From contig CAZXJJ010000001.1 of assembly GCA_964640995.1 (NCBI GenBank), positions 465,171-529,170 on the forward strand: a stretch of 64,000 bases of DNA, given 5' to 3'. The notes below the pieces were generated by a model. The model had not been told where the DNA came from, searched no databases, and was given only the letters and a program-made list of their open reading frames with translations. Positions within the stretch are counted from its first letter, which is position 1; the number at the start of each line of letters is the position of its first letter. This DNA comes from JAAYUH01 sp964640995 (GTDB lineage Bacteria; Caldisericota; Caldisericia; B22-G15). Both the position numbers and the translations under genes were made by a program. Shown here in pieces: positions 52,261 through 62,119 of the stretch.

Positions 52261-53109
52261 ATGACTTTTCAGGATATTATAACTGAATTAAGAATTTTTT
52301 GGAGTAAAGAAAACTGTATTATTGGTGAAGGATTTGATATTGAGGTTGGTGCTGGCACAATGAGTCCTTTAACATTTTTTGGAGTATTAGGAAAAGAACC
52401 ATATAGAGTTGCCTATGTTCAACCTTCAAGAAGACCACAAGATGGAAGATATGGAGATAATCCAAATAGATTATATAAACATCATCAATTTCAAGTTATT
52501 TTAAAGCCACCACCTGAAAATATAATTGAAATATACTTAAATAGTTTAAAGAGTTTAGGAATAAAAGAAGAGGATCATGATATTAGATTTGTGGAAGATA
52601 ATTGGGAGTCACCAACTCTTGGAGCATGGGGTGTTGGATGGGAAGTTTGGTGTGATGGTATGGAAATAACTCAATTTACATATTTTCAACAAGCAGGAGG
52701 AATAGATTTAGATCCTATTTCCGCAGAAATAACCTATGGTCTAGAAAGAATTGCACTTTTTCTTCAAAAAAAAGAGTCAATTTTTGAAATCAACTGGAAC
52801 GAACTAACAAAATATAAAGATTTAAGACTAAATGAAGAAAGAGAAATGTGTATATACTCCTTTGAAGAAGCAGATATAGAAATGTTAAAAGATACATTTA
52901 ACTATTTTGAAAAAGAAGCATATAAACTTCTTGAAAAAAATTTAATCCTTCCTTCATATGAATATTGTTTGAAACTTTCACACTTATTTAATATTTTAGA
53001 TGCAAGAGGTTCAATTGGTTTGACTGAGAGGAATCAATATATAACAAGAATAAGAAATATTGCAAATAGATGTGCAAATTTATATTTAAAGGAAAGATAT
53101 GGGAAATAA
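52261..53109 (+). CDS. glyQ: Glycyl-tRNA synthetase alpha subunit
   Basis: The 282-residue catalytic subunit of the bacterial alpha2beta2 GlyRS. Class II motifs are evident: the N-terminal TFQDIITELRIFWSKENC, EVGAGTMSPLTFFGVLG and YVQPSRRPQDGRYGDNPNR (motif 2) and the late TYGLERIALF (motif 3). Overlaps glyS by 11 nt. Translation starts nearly leaderless, see promoter. Confidence 0.97.
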   Translation: MTFQDIITELRIFWSKENCIIGEGFDIEVGAGTMSPLTFFGVLGKEPYRVAYVQPSRRPQDGRYGDNPNRLYKHHQFQVILKPPPENIIEIYLNSLKSLGIKEEDHDIRFVEDNWESPTLGAWGVGWEVWCDGMEITQFTYFQQAGGIDLDPISAEITYGLERIALFLQKKESIFEINWNELTKYKDLRLNEEREMCIYSFEEADIEMLKDTFNYFEKEAYKLLEKNLILPSYEYCLKLSHLFNILDARGSIGLTERNQYITRIRNIANRCANLYLKERYGK

Positions 53110-55156
53110 ACTTTTGATTGAAGTTGGAATCGAAGAGATACCTGCAAGATTTTTAAATGAAATAGGAGAATCTTTTAAAAAAAATTTCAAAGATTTTCTT
53201 GATTCTGAAGCAATTGAATATAAAAATCTAGATGTATTTTACACTCCAAGAAGGCTTGTAATATTTGTAAATGAAATCTCAGATAAACAAAAGGAAAGAA
53301 TATTTAAAATAAGAGGTCCAAAAAAAACAATTGCTTTTAATGAAAATGGAGAACCTTTAACTCCACTTAAAGGATTTTTACAGAAAAATGAGAGTAAAAT
53401 TGAGGATATAAAAATTGAAAAAATTGGTGATGATGAATATGTTTTTATAGAAAAGATAATTTCAGGTAAAAAAACAAAAGATTTAATAAAGGAAAATTTT
53501 CAAAAAATTCTTTTTTCAATTTCATTGAGAAAACCAATGAGATGGGATTCATTCTCTTTTGTTAGACCAATAAGATGGATTTTGTCATTATTTAATGATG
53601 AACTCATAAGTATAAAGATTGGAAATATCGAGAGTAAAAAAGAGACAAGACCATTTTTGAAAACAATAAAAGAAAAAGCAAAAATTGATAATGTTGAAAA
53701 TTATTTTGAATACATTAAAAAAGAAGGAATTGTTTTATCTTTCGAAGAGAGAAAAAAATTGATTTTAGATGATTTGTCAAATTTTGAAAAAGAACTTGGA
53801 GTTGAGATAGTCAAAGATGAGGATCTTTTAAACGAAGTAACAAATTTAGTTGAGTCACCAAAAGTTTTTTACTTCACTCTTCCCTCAAGAGGTAAGGAAT
53901 TGCCATACGAGATTTTAGTCGAAATTTTAATAAAAGGAGCAAGAGTTTTTCCTGGAAGCAAAAATAATGAAATTATTTATGCATTTGGAGTTCAAAATGG
54001 AATTTTTAAAGATTCAACAACAATAAAAGAAGGTTTTATGAGTGTAGTAAAAGCAAAAATTGATGATGCTCTATTTTTCTTTACAAAAGATAAAGAGATA
54101 GAAATAAAAAATAGAATTGATGGTTTAAAAAATATTATTTTTGAAAAGAATCTTGGTACATATTATCACAAAACAATAAGATTAATTAAATTTCTAAAAA
54201 ACCTTTATAATGATTTAAAATTAACAGAAGATGAAAAAGCAACACTTGATAGAGCGGCTCTTCTTTCAATGTCTGATCTAACAACTTTAACAGTACAGGA
54301 ATATCCAGAACTACATGGTATAATAGGCGGTTTTTTATGTATTGAATCAAATGAAGAAAAAGAGATTTGTGAAATAATCAAAGAATTTATTTATCCAATA
54401 AAAAAAGATGATAAAATTCCTGAATCTAAACTTGCAAAAATTCTTGGAATTGTTGATAGAGTTGACACTCTTGTTGGAAGTTTTCTAGTAAAATTAGAAC
54501 CAACATCTAGTGAAGATCCAATGGGCTTAAGAAGGATTTCTTTAACACTTCTTAAAATTTTAACCTCATTTGAAAATTCAATTTCAATAAATAATTTAAT
54601 TGAGTATTCATTGAAAACATTCGATGATACGCTTAAGAAAGATTTCAATACAGACAATATAATAAAATTTATAAAAAATAGATTTAGAAGCATTTTAGAG
54701 GAAGAAGTCTTAAATTATGACATTATAAACTGTGTTATTAATGTTGAGCCATTTATACCTTATAAAGCATATATAAATGGGAAATTTATAAAAAGAGTTT
54801 ATAATGAAGACAATTTTAATAGTTTTATTCTTGCATATAAAAGAATTTACAATATAACTAAAAGTCATAATATCGAAGAAGATATAAAAGAGAATCTTTT
54901 TGAAAAAGATGAAGAGAGAAATTTATTTGAATTCTATCTATCAATTAAAAAGGAAATAGAAAAAAGAAATATTATGGAACTTGAAAAAGTTTACAAAAAA
55001 TTTATTGAATCAGTTGATATAATAAATAGATTTTTTGAAAATATCCTTGTTATGGTTGAAGATGAAAAGATTAAAATCAATAGGTTGAATTTATTAAAGA
55101 GTTTATTAAATATTTTCAGAAGATTTGGTTATTATGAAGAAATTTTAAAACAATAG
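53099..55156 (+). CDS. glyS: Glycyl-tRNA synthetase beta subunit
   Basis: A 685-residue beta subunit that binds tRNA-Gly: N-terminal LIEVGIEEIPARF, FYTPRRLVIFV, then the HD-like domain and a C-terminal anticodon-binding region (VDIINRFFENILVMVEDE). Length is usual. It follows glyQ with an 11-nt overlap and precedes ppdK. Confidence 0.96.
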   Translation: MGNKLLIEVGIEEIPARFLNEIGESFKKNFKDFLDSEAIEYKNLDVFYTPRRLVIFVNEISDKQKERIFKIRGPKKTIAFNENGEPLTPLKGFLQKNESKIEDIKIEKIGDDEYVFIEKIISGKKTKDLIKENFQKILFSISLRKPMRWDSFSFVRPIRWILSLFNDELISIKIGNIESKKETRPFLKTIKEKAKIDNVENYFEYIKKEGIVLSFEERKKLILDDLSNFEKELGVEIVKDEDLLNEVTNLVESPKVFYFTLPSRGKELPYEILVEILIKGARVFPGSKNNEIIYAFGVQNGIFKDSTTIKEGFMSVVKAKIDDALFFFTKDKEIEIKNRIDGLKNIIFEKNLGTYYHKTIRLIKFLKNLYNDLKLTEDEKATLDRAALLSMSDLTTLTVQEYPELHGIIGGFLCIESNEEKEICEIIKEFIYPIKKDDKIPESKLAKILGIVDRVDTLVGSFLVKLEPTSSEDPMGLRRISLTLLKILTSFENSISINNLIEYSLKTFDDTLKKDFNTDNIIKFIKNRFRSILEEEVLNYDIINCVINVEPFIPYKAYINGKFIKRVYNEDNFNSFILAYKRIYNITKSHNIEEDIKENLFEKDEERNLFEFYLSIKKEIEKRNIMELEKVYKKFIESVDIINRFFENILVMVEDEKIKINRLNLLKSLLNIFRRFGYYEEILKQ

Positions 55157-55169
55157 AAAGGAGTTTAAG

Positions 55170-57842
55170 ATGGGAAAGAGAATTTATGAGTTTGAAGAAG
55201 GTTCAAAAGAGATGAGAAATCTTTTAGGAGGCAAAGGAGCAGGTCTTGCAGAGATGACAAGAATAGGCCTTCCTGTTCCAAGTGGTTTCACTATTACAAC
55301 AGAGGTTTGCAATGAATATTATAGTGTTGGAGGGAAATTTCCAGAAGGTTTAGAAGAAGAAATGTTAGAATATTTACACAAATTAGAAAAAAAAGTAAAT
55401 AAAAAATTCGGTTCAAAAGAAAATCCACTTCTTGTTTCAGTAAGATCTGGTGCTCCAGTTTCAATGCCCGGTATGATGGATACAATTTTAAATCTTGGTT
55501 TAAATGATGAAACAGTCAAAGGACTTGAAGAGTTAACTCAAGATAAAAGATTTGCTTATGATTCATATAGAAGATTTATCTCAATGTTTGGAAATGTTGT
55601 GATGGGAATAAAACATGAAAAATTTGAAGAGATACTTGAAAGTGTAAAAAATAAATATGGTGTGAAGTTTGACTCTGAAATACCAGCTGAAGGATTGATT
55701 GAGGTTGTTGAAAGATATAAAGAGTTATATAAAAAAGAAACTGGAGAGGATTTTCCACAAGATCCTTATAAACAACTAATGATGGCAGTTGAAGCAGTTT
55801 TTAAATCATGGAACAACAAAAGAGCAATAGAGTATAGGAGAATTTATAAAATACCTGAAACGCTAGGAACTGCAGTTAATATTCAAATGATGGTTTTTGG
55901 AAATGCTGGTTTTGATTCTGGGACTGGTGTTGGATTTACAAGAGATCCATCAACAGGTGAAAATAAACTTTATGGAGAGTATCTTTTGAATGCTCAAGGA
56001 GAGGATGTTGTTGCAGGAATTAGAACTCCAAAACCAATTGATGAACTTAAAAATGACATCCCTACTGCTTATGAAGAGTTATTGAGAGTTAAAGATATTC
56101 TTGAGAAACACTATAGAGATATTCAAGATTTTGAATTTACAATTGAAAAAGGAAAACTTTATATGCTTCAAACAAGAACAGGACAAAGAACTCCTATTGC
56201 TGCAGTTAAAATTGCAGTTGATATGGTTGAAGAGGGTCTAATAAAAAAAGAGGAAGCAATTATGAGAGTTGATCCACATCAGGTTGAACTTCTTTTACAC
56301 CCGATGATTGATCCAAAAGTAAATGTTAAACCAATAGCAAAAGGTTTACCAGCTTCCCCTGGTGCAGCCTTTGGAAAAGTTGTTTTCGATACAGATGAAG
56401 CAGCACTAAGAGGAAACAATGGGGATGAGATTATTCTTGTAAGACCAGAAACAACTCCTGAAGATATTCATGGAATGGTTGCAGCAAAAGGAATATTAAC
56501 AGCAAGAGGAGGAATGACATCGCACGCTGCAGTTGTTGCAAGAGGAATGGGTAAACCTTGTGTTGTTGGTTGTGAAGAAATAAAAATAAATATGGATGAA
56601 GGTTATTTTGTAACTCAAGATGGAACAAAAGTTTCAAAAGAAGATTATATAACAATAGATGGAGGTACTGGTAGAGTAATATTAGGTAAGGCTCCATTGG
56701 TTGAACCAGAAATTGGTGGAAATCTTGAAAAATTATTAAAATTTGCTGATGAGATAAGAAAACTTGGAGTTAGAGCTAATGCAAATACTCCACAAGATGC
56801 AATAAAAGCTAAAAAATTTGGTGCTGAAGGAATAGGTCTTTTAAGAATCGAAAGAATGTTCCTTGATCCAGAGAGATTACCTATAGTTCAAGATATGATT
56901 ATGGCAAGAACAAAAGAAGAAAGAGAAAAGCACCTTATAAAAATAATTCCTATGATTCAAAAAGATTTTGAAGAAATGTTAGAGGTCATGGATAACCTTC
57001 CAGTAACAATAAGACTTCTTGATCCACCACTTCATGAATTTTTACCACAAAGAGAAAGATTAGAAGAAGAGATTAAAGAATTTAAAGAAAAAGGTGATAT
57101 TGAAGAGGTTAAGAAGAGAGAAAATATTTTAAAGAGAGTTAAAGAACTTTATGAACATAATCCAATGATTGGATGGAGAGGTTGTAGAGTTGGAATTGTA
57201 TTTCCAGAAATTTATGAATCGATGATAGAAGCAATAATCATGGCTGGTATTAATTTAAAGAAAAAAGGCCTTAATCCAATTGTTGAAATAATGCACCCTC
57301 TTGTATCTCATGAGAATGAGTTGAAAATTTTAAGAGAATTAACAGAAAATGTTGCAAAAAGAGTTATGAAAAGAGAAGGAATTGAAATACATTATTTAAT
57401 TGGAACAATGGTTGAAGTTCCAAGAGCAGCAGTTTGTGCAGATAAGATTGCTAAATATGCAGACTTCTTTTCATTTGGAACCAATGACTTAACCCAAACA
57501 GTTTTTGCTTTTTCAAGAGATGATGTAGAAGCGACATTCCTACCATTTTATATTGACAAAAAAATTCTTCCTGAAAATCCATTTATGGTTTTAGATATTG
57601 AAGGAGTTGGTCAACTAGTTGAACTTGGAACAAGACTTGGTAAAGAGGCAAATCCAAAACTTGAAGTAGGAATTTGTGGTGAACATGGAGGAGAACCAAT
57701 AAGTGTGAAATTTTTCCATAAAGCAAACCTTGATTATGTTTCTTGCTCTCCATTTAGAATACCAATTGCTCGACTTGCTGCAGCACAAGCTGTGATTGAG
57801 GAGAAAATTGCAAAAACAACAACCTATCAGGATACTCGCTGA
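55170..57842 (+). CDS. ppdK: Pyruvate, phosphate dikinase
   Basis: An 890-residue PPDK interconverting pyruvate + ATP + Pi and PEP + AMP + PPi. The N-terminal ATP-grasp domain starts with LLGGKGAGLAEMTRIGLPVP and has SVRSGAPVSMPGMMDT. The phosphohistidine loop is GGMTSHAAVVARGMGKPCVVG. The C-terminal barrel has the catalytic Cys in GICGEHGGEP. A clear GAAAGGAG SD. No PPDK regulatory protein gene (DUF299) is adjacent, in contrast to many Firmicutes. Confidence 0.97.
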   Translation: MGKRIYEFEEGSKEMRNLLGGKGAGLAEMTRIGLPVPSGFTITTEVCNEYYSVGGKFPEGLEEEMLEYLHKLEKKVNKKFGSKENPLLVSVRSGAPVSMPGMMDTILNLGLNDETVKGLEELTQDKRFAYDSYRRFISMFGNVVMGIKHEKFEEILESVKNKYGVKFDSEIPAEGLIEVVERYKELYKKETGEDFPQDPYKQLMMAVEAVFKSWNNKRAIEYRRIYKIPETLGTAVNIQMMVFGNAGFDSGTGVGFTRDPSTGENKLYGEYLLNAQGEDVVAGIRTPKPIDELKNDIPTAYEELLRVKDILEKHYRDIQDFEFTIEKGKLYMLQTRTGQRTPIAAVKIAVDMVEEGLIKKEEAIMRVDPHQVELLLHPMIDPKVNVKPIAKGLPASPGAAFGKVVFDTDEAALRGNNGDEIILVRPETTPEDIHGMVAAKGILTARGGMTSHAAVVARGMGKPCVVGCEEIKINMDEGYFVTQDGTKVSKEDYITIDGGTGRVILGKAPLVEPEIGGNLEKLLKFADEIRKLGVRANANTPQDAIKAKKFGAEGIGLLRIERMFLDPERLPIVQDMIMARTKEEREKHLIKIIPMIQKDFEEMLEVMDNLPVTIRLLDPPLHEFLPQRERLEEEIKEFKEKGDIEEVKKRENILKRVKELYEHNPMIGWRGCRVGIVFPEIYESMIEAIIMAGINLKKKGLNPIVEIMHPLVSHENELKILRELTENVAKRVMKREGIEIHYLIGTMVEVPRAAVCADKIAKYADFFSFGTNDLTQTVFAFSRDDVEATFLPFYIDKKILPENPFMVLDIEGVGQLVELGTRLGKEANPKLEVGICGEHGGEPISVKFFHKANLDYVSCSPFRIPIARLAAAQAVIEEKIAKTTTYQDTR

Positions 57843-58920
57843 AAAATTAGAAGAAAAAAATTTAAGCCCTTTTGCAACTTTATCAAAAAATAGTAAAGGT
57901 AGAATTTTTAAAGAAGAGAAATGTAAAATAAGAACTGATTTACAGAGAGACAGAGATAGAATAGTTCACTCAAAATCATTTAGAAGATTAAAAGATAAAA
58001 CTCAAGTTTTCTTTTTTCCATTAGGAGATCACTATAGAACAAGATTAACTCATGTTCTTGAAGTATCACAAATAGCAAGAGTTATTGGTAGAGCATTAAG
58101 ATTAAATGAAGATTTAATTGAAGCAATTTCTCTAGGACATGATTTAGGACACTCTCCTTTCGGTCACATTGGTGAGGAGATATTAGATAGAAAATATAAA
58201 GAATATGTAAAAACAGGTGGTTTTAAACATAATGAACAATCTTTAAGAGTGGTTGATTTTCTTGAAGAGGGCTATGGAAACAAAAGGAAAACTGGATTAA
58301 ATTTGACATGGGAAACAAGAGATGGAATTTTAATGCATTCAAAAGGTTTAAAAATTCTTGAAGATAGTGGTATTCAAAACATAAATACTCTTGAGGGAGA
58401 AGTGGTTGCTTATTCTGATAGAATTGCATATTTAAATCATGACCTTGATGATGCTATTAGGGGTGGAATAATAAAGGAGAGTGAAATTCCAAAAAAGATC
58501 AAAAAGATTCTTGGCAAAGATAGTGGTGAAAGAATTGATAGGATGGTTAAAGATTTGATTTTCAACTTTTTGAAAAACTTTAAACTAAAATTTAGTGATG
58601 AAATAAGAGAATTAGTGGATCTATTTTTAAATTTTTTAAAGGATAGGTTATATTACAATAAAGAGTTAAGAGGCGAAGAGATAATAAGAATTGAAAAGGT
58701 TATAAGCGATCTTTTTGATTTTTACATGGAGAATCCTAAAAAAATTTTAAATTTTGTAAATAAATATGAAGTTCCAGTTTGTTTTGAAAGTTGGGAAGAT
58801 GCTTTAGAGAAAGTAGAAATTAGAGCAAGATATATATGTGACTATATCTCAGGAATGAGTGATGAATATCTTATTTTAATTTATAATGAAAACTTTCTAC
58901 CAAAACCTTGGAAGATATGA
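57808..58920 (+). CDS. dgt: Deoxyguanosinetriphosphate triphosphohydrolase-like protein
   Basis: An HD-domain dNTPase of about 370 residues. N-terminal LSPFATLSKNSKGR, RTDLQRDRDRIVHSKSFRRL and the metal motif RLTHVLEVSQ...LGHDLGHSPFGH are characteristic of dGTPase-like enzymes found before dnaG. The start is uncertain: TTG at 57808 is preceded by GAGGAG, whereas the TTG at 57796 lies before that SD. It overlaps the ppdK 3' end either way. It hydrolyses dNTP to nucleoside and triphosphate in relatives. Confidence 0.9.
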   Translation: MQKQQPIRILAEKLEEKNLSPFATLSKNSKGRIFKEEKCKIRTDLQRDRDRIVHSKSFRRLKDKTQVFFFPLGDHYRTRLTHVLEVSQIARVIGRALRLNEDLIEAISLGHDLGHSPFGHIGEEILDRKYKEYVKTGGFKHNEQSLRVVDFLEEGYGNKRKTGLNLTWETRDGILMHSKGLKILEDSGIQNINTLEGEVVAYSDRIAYLNHDLDDAIRGGIIKESEIPKKIKKILGKDSGERIDRMVKDLIFNFLKNFKLKFSDEIRELVDLFLNFLKDRLYYNKELRGEEIIRIEKVISDLFDFYMENPKKILNFVNKYEVPVCFESWEDALEKVEIRARYICDYISGMSDEYLILIYNENFLPKPWKI

Positions 58921-60560
58921 AAAACATTTTTGATTTTGCAGAAGATTTAAGAGAAAAAATAGATATTGTTGAATTTTTATCTCAATATTTAACAATAAAA
59001 AAAAGAGGAAAAAATTATGTTGCATTATGTCCATTTCATCCAGACAAAAACCCCTCTTTAAATATTTCAAGAGATAAAGGGCTATTTCATTGTTTTGGAT
59101 GTGGTGCAGGTGGAACCATTTATCATTTTGTAATGAAAATGGAAAATGTAAACTTTGAAAGAGCAGTTGAAATTGTAGCAAATTGGGCTAATGTAGAAAT
59201 TCCTTCTTTTGATTATTCAAAAAAAGATGATTGGTTTTATTCATTTCATGAAAATCTAGCAAATTTCTTTAAAGAAAATTTACTAAAAAATGAAAAGTTG
59301 CTAAATTATCTATATAATAGAGGTTTAGATTTAAATTCAATTGAAAAGTTTAGTTTAGGTTATGCGCCACAGGAGTTAAGTGATTTTTCAAAAAAAGAGA
59401 ATATTTCCGAAAGTAAATTAAAAGAAACAGGAATTTATCCATATAAAAATTTTTCAAAAAGGTTAATATTTCCAATAAGAAATATTTCAGGTAAAATTGT
59501 TGGATTTTCTGGTAGAGCACTTGAAGGAGAGGAGCCAAAATATATAAATTCTTTAGAATCAATTTTTAAAAAAGGTGAAATTTTATATGGTCTGTATGAA
59601 AATAAGGATGAAATTTTAAGAACAAAAGAGGTTATTCTTGTTGAAGGTTACATGGATGTAATTATTTTAAGTATTAAAGGCATTAACAATGCAGTATCTT
59701 CGATGGGCACTTCATTTACAGAGGAGCAAGGAAGAATTTTAAAGAGATTTGCTGATAAATTATATATTTCATTTGATCCAGATATTGGAGGTATTGAAGG
59801 AACTAAAAGAGCACTTGAAATAGGTGAAAAATTTAATTTTGAAGTTAAAATTATTGAAATTCCAGAAAATATGGATCCAGATGAATATGTATTAAAATAT
59901 GGGAAAGAAGAATTTTTAAATTTAATTAAAAAATCCTTAGATGTTATAAAATTTTTATGGAACGATGCTGAAAAGAAGCATAAGGATGATGAAACTCTTG
60001 TCCCACTTGTTAAAGATTTATTAGAGATTGCAAAAAGAATAAAAGATCCAACAAAAAGATTTGAGATTTTGAAAAAGATTTCTGAAAGAACAGATTTCCC
60101 TGAGACAGTTTTATTGGAAGAACTTAAAGAGAAGAAAACAAAAAGAGTCGAAATTTTAGAAGAACAGGAAAACATTCTTGAAAGAGAGTTTTTAACTTAT
60201 ATTGTTAAAAATAAAGAATTCTTTGATTTAATAAAAGATGAAATAAATGAAAATTATCTTTTAACAAAAAAATATAGAGAACTATTTTTGAAAATAAAAA
60301 ACTCAAGTGAATTTATTTTAATGGAAGATAATTTATATAGAGAACTACTTTTTTCTGAATCTGAAATTGGTCCGAAGGAACACTTTTTTGATATAATAAA
60401 AAGATTGAAGTTTATCTATTTACAGAATATAAAAAAAGAGTTATTAATTAATTTAGAGAAAGCAGAAAAAGATAAAAAGGATGAACTTATTGATTATTAT
60501 AAGTTAAAACTTATTGAGATTGAAAAAGAGATTAAAAGTTTAAGATATAAGGAGGTGTGA
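58917..60560 (+). CDS. dnaG: DNA primase
   Basis: A 547-residue primase. The zinc-binding N-terminus has CPFHPDKNPS and HCFGCGAGG (Cys37-like to Cys65). The catalytic core follows (YAPQ, RLIFPIRNISGKIVGFSGRAL) and the TOPRIM site is VILVEGYMDVI with SFDPD. The C-terminal DnaB-binding part is short. The start ATG at 58917 overlaps the dgt stop (ATGA) and is preferred over TTG 58908. Conserved dgt-dnaG-rpoD order. Confidence 0.96.
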   Translation: MKNIFDFAEDLREKIDIVEFLSQYLTIKKRGKNYVALCPFHPDKNPSLNISRDKGLFHCFGCGAGGTIYHFVMKMENVNFERAVEIVANWANVEIPSFDYSKKDDWFYSFHENLANFFKENLLKNEKLLNYLYNRGLDLNSIEKFSLGYAPQELSDFSKKENISESKLKETGIYPYKNFSKRLIFPIRNISGKIVGFSGRALEGEEPKYINSLESIFKKGEILYGLYENKDEILRTKEVILVEGYMDVIILSIKGINNAVSSMGTSFTEEQGRILKRFADKLYISFDPDIGGIEGTKRALEIGEKFNFEVKIIEIPENMDPDEYVLKYGKEEFLNLIKKSLDVIKFLWNDAEKKHKDDETLVPLVKDLLEIAKRIKDPTKRFEILKKISERTDFPETVLLEELKEKKTKRVEILEEQENILEREFLTYIVKNKEFFDLIKDEINENYLLTKKYRELFLKIKNSSEFILMEDNLYRELLFSESEIGPKEHFFDIIKRLKFIYLQNIKKELLINLEKAEKDKKDELIDYYKLKLIEIEKEIKSLRYKEV

Positions 60561-60563
60561 ATT

Positions 60564-61658
60564 TTGAGTAGTAAGTTTAAACATAGCGAAATTTCAAGAT
60601 TAATAGAAAAGGCAAAAGAGAGAGGAAACCTCTCCTATAATGAAATTTTTGAAACTCTCTCTTCTATAGAAGACCTTTCTCCCGAAGAAATAGATGAGAT
60701 GTATGAGTCTCTTCTTGATAATGGAATTATTTTTGGTGATGAAAAAGAGATTGAACTTGAGGAAGAAAGAAGAAGAGAAGAGTTAGAAAGATTAAAAGAG
60801 GGTATTGATTTAACAAAAGAAGAGTTAGGTGAACCTCTTGATCCAGTGAATTCTTATCTTGTCGAAATTAGCAAAATTCCACTTTTAACAAAAGAAGAGG
60901 AATATGAACTTGCAAAAAAGATGAAAGAGGGAACTCCAGAAGAAAGAGCAGAAGCAAGAAAGAAATTAATTGAAAGTAATTTAAGATTGGTTGTAAGTAT
61001 AGCAAAAAAATATATAGGACAAGGACTTTTATTTTTAGATTTGATACAAGAAGGAAATCTTGGATTAATTAAAGCAGCAGAGAAATTTGATTATAAAAAG
61101 GGATGGAGATTTTCAACTTATGCTACTTGGTGGATAAGACAAGCAATTACAAGAGCACTTGCTGATCAATCAAGAACAATAAGAGTACCTGTTCACATGG
61201 TTGAAAATATAAATAGGTTAAAGAAGATAACAAGACAATTAATGCAGAAATTAGGAAGAGAACCTACAGATGAAGAAATTGCGAAAGAGATGGGAATATC
61301 TGTTAAAAAGGTTCAGGATTTCAAAAGAGTCGCACAAGTACCAATATCTCTAGAAACACCTGTTGGAGATGATGAAGATACAACCCTTGCTGATTTTGTA
61401 GAGGATAAATCAATTCTTTCACCAGAAGAGGAAACAATTAAAAATTGTTCTAATGAAGAACTTTTAGAACTTTTGAAATTTTTACCTGAAAGAGAAAGAG
61501 AAATCGTAAAACTTCGTTTTGGACTTGGAGGAGTAGTACCTCATACTTTAGAGGAGGTTGGTGCAAAATTTAATGTAACAAGAGAAAGAATAAGACAAAT
61601 AGAATCTAAAGCAATAAGAAGATTAAGACAATTAATGAAAAAAGAGAGAAGAGTATAA
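60564..61658 (+). CDS. rpoD: Primary sigma factor RpoD
   Basis: A 364-residue group 1 sigma factor. After a short region 1.1 substitute rich in Glu, regions 1.2-2.4 are intact (DPVNSYLVEI, NLRLVVSIAKKY, DLIQEGNLGLIKAAEKFDY, GWRFSTYATWWIRQAITRAL), then region 3 and the region 4 HTH (LEEVGAKFNVTRERIRQIE). It starts with TTG behind AAGGAGGTG. It recognises the TTGACA/TATAAT promoters listed in this window. Confidence 0.97.
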   Translation: MSSKFKHSEISRLIEKAKERGNLSYNEIFETLSSIEDLSPEEIDEMYESLLDNGIIFGDEKEIELEEERRREELERLKEGIDLTKEELGEPLDPVNSYLVEISKIPLLTKEEEYELAKKMKEGTPEERAEARKKLIESNLRLVVSIAKKYIGQGLLFLDLIQEGNLGLIKAAEKFDYKKGWRFSTYATWWIRQAITRALADQSRTIRVPVHMVENINRLKKITRQLMQKLGREPTDEEIAKEMGISVKKVQDFKRVAQVPISLETPVGDDEDTTLADFVEDKSILSPEEETIKNCSNEELLELLKFLPEREREIVKLRFGLGGVVPHTLEEVGAKFNVTRERIRQIESKAIRRLRQLMKKERRV

Positions 61659-61668
61659 ATATTATTTA

Positions 61669-62118
61669 ATGGTCGAAAATATCAAAATAAGACCAATGTT
61701 AAATAGAGATATTTTATCTGTTGTCGAGATTGATAGAAAATCTTATTCTCAGCCATGGGGTATAAATGAATTTTTCAGAGAAATAAACTATAACAGATTT
61801 GGTAGATATTTTGTTGCTGAGATTGATAAAAAAATTGCTGGTTATATTGGAAGTTGGTTTTTAGGCGACCTTATACACATAACAACTGTTGCAGTTGATC
61901 CAGAATACAGAAGAAAAGGAATTGGTGAAATGTTAATGAATTTTATAATTGATATGGGAAAAGGTGAAAAAGTAAAAAAGGTAGTTCTTGAAGTAAGAGT
62001 ATCAAATTTAGCTGCACAAAAATTATATGTAAAACTTGGTTTTAAAATTGAAAAGATAAAAAAAGAATATTATCCTGATAATAAAGAAGATGCTTACTAT
62101 ATGGTAAAGGAGATTTAA
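61669..62118 (+). CDS. rimI: Ribosomal protein S18 alanine N-acetyltransferase (RimI-like)
   Basis: A 149-residue GNAT protein. The acetyl-CoA loop is VDPEYRRKGIGEML, and RVSNLAAQKLYVKLGFK with YYPDNKEDAYYM matches RimI closely. In many bacteria rimI sits with tsaB/tsaE; here tsaBE are 34 kb away and rimI follows rpoD. No clear SD. Confidence 0.88.
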   Translation: MVENIKIRPMLNRDILSVVEIDRKSYSQPWGINEFFREINYNRFGRYFVAEIDKKIAGYIGSWFLGDLIHITTVAVDPEYRRKGIGEMLMNFIIDMGKGEKVKKVVLEVRVSNLAAQKLYVKLGFKIEKIKKEYYPDNKEDAYYMVKEI

Positions 62119-62119
62119 A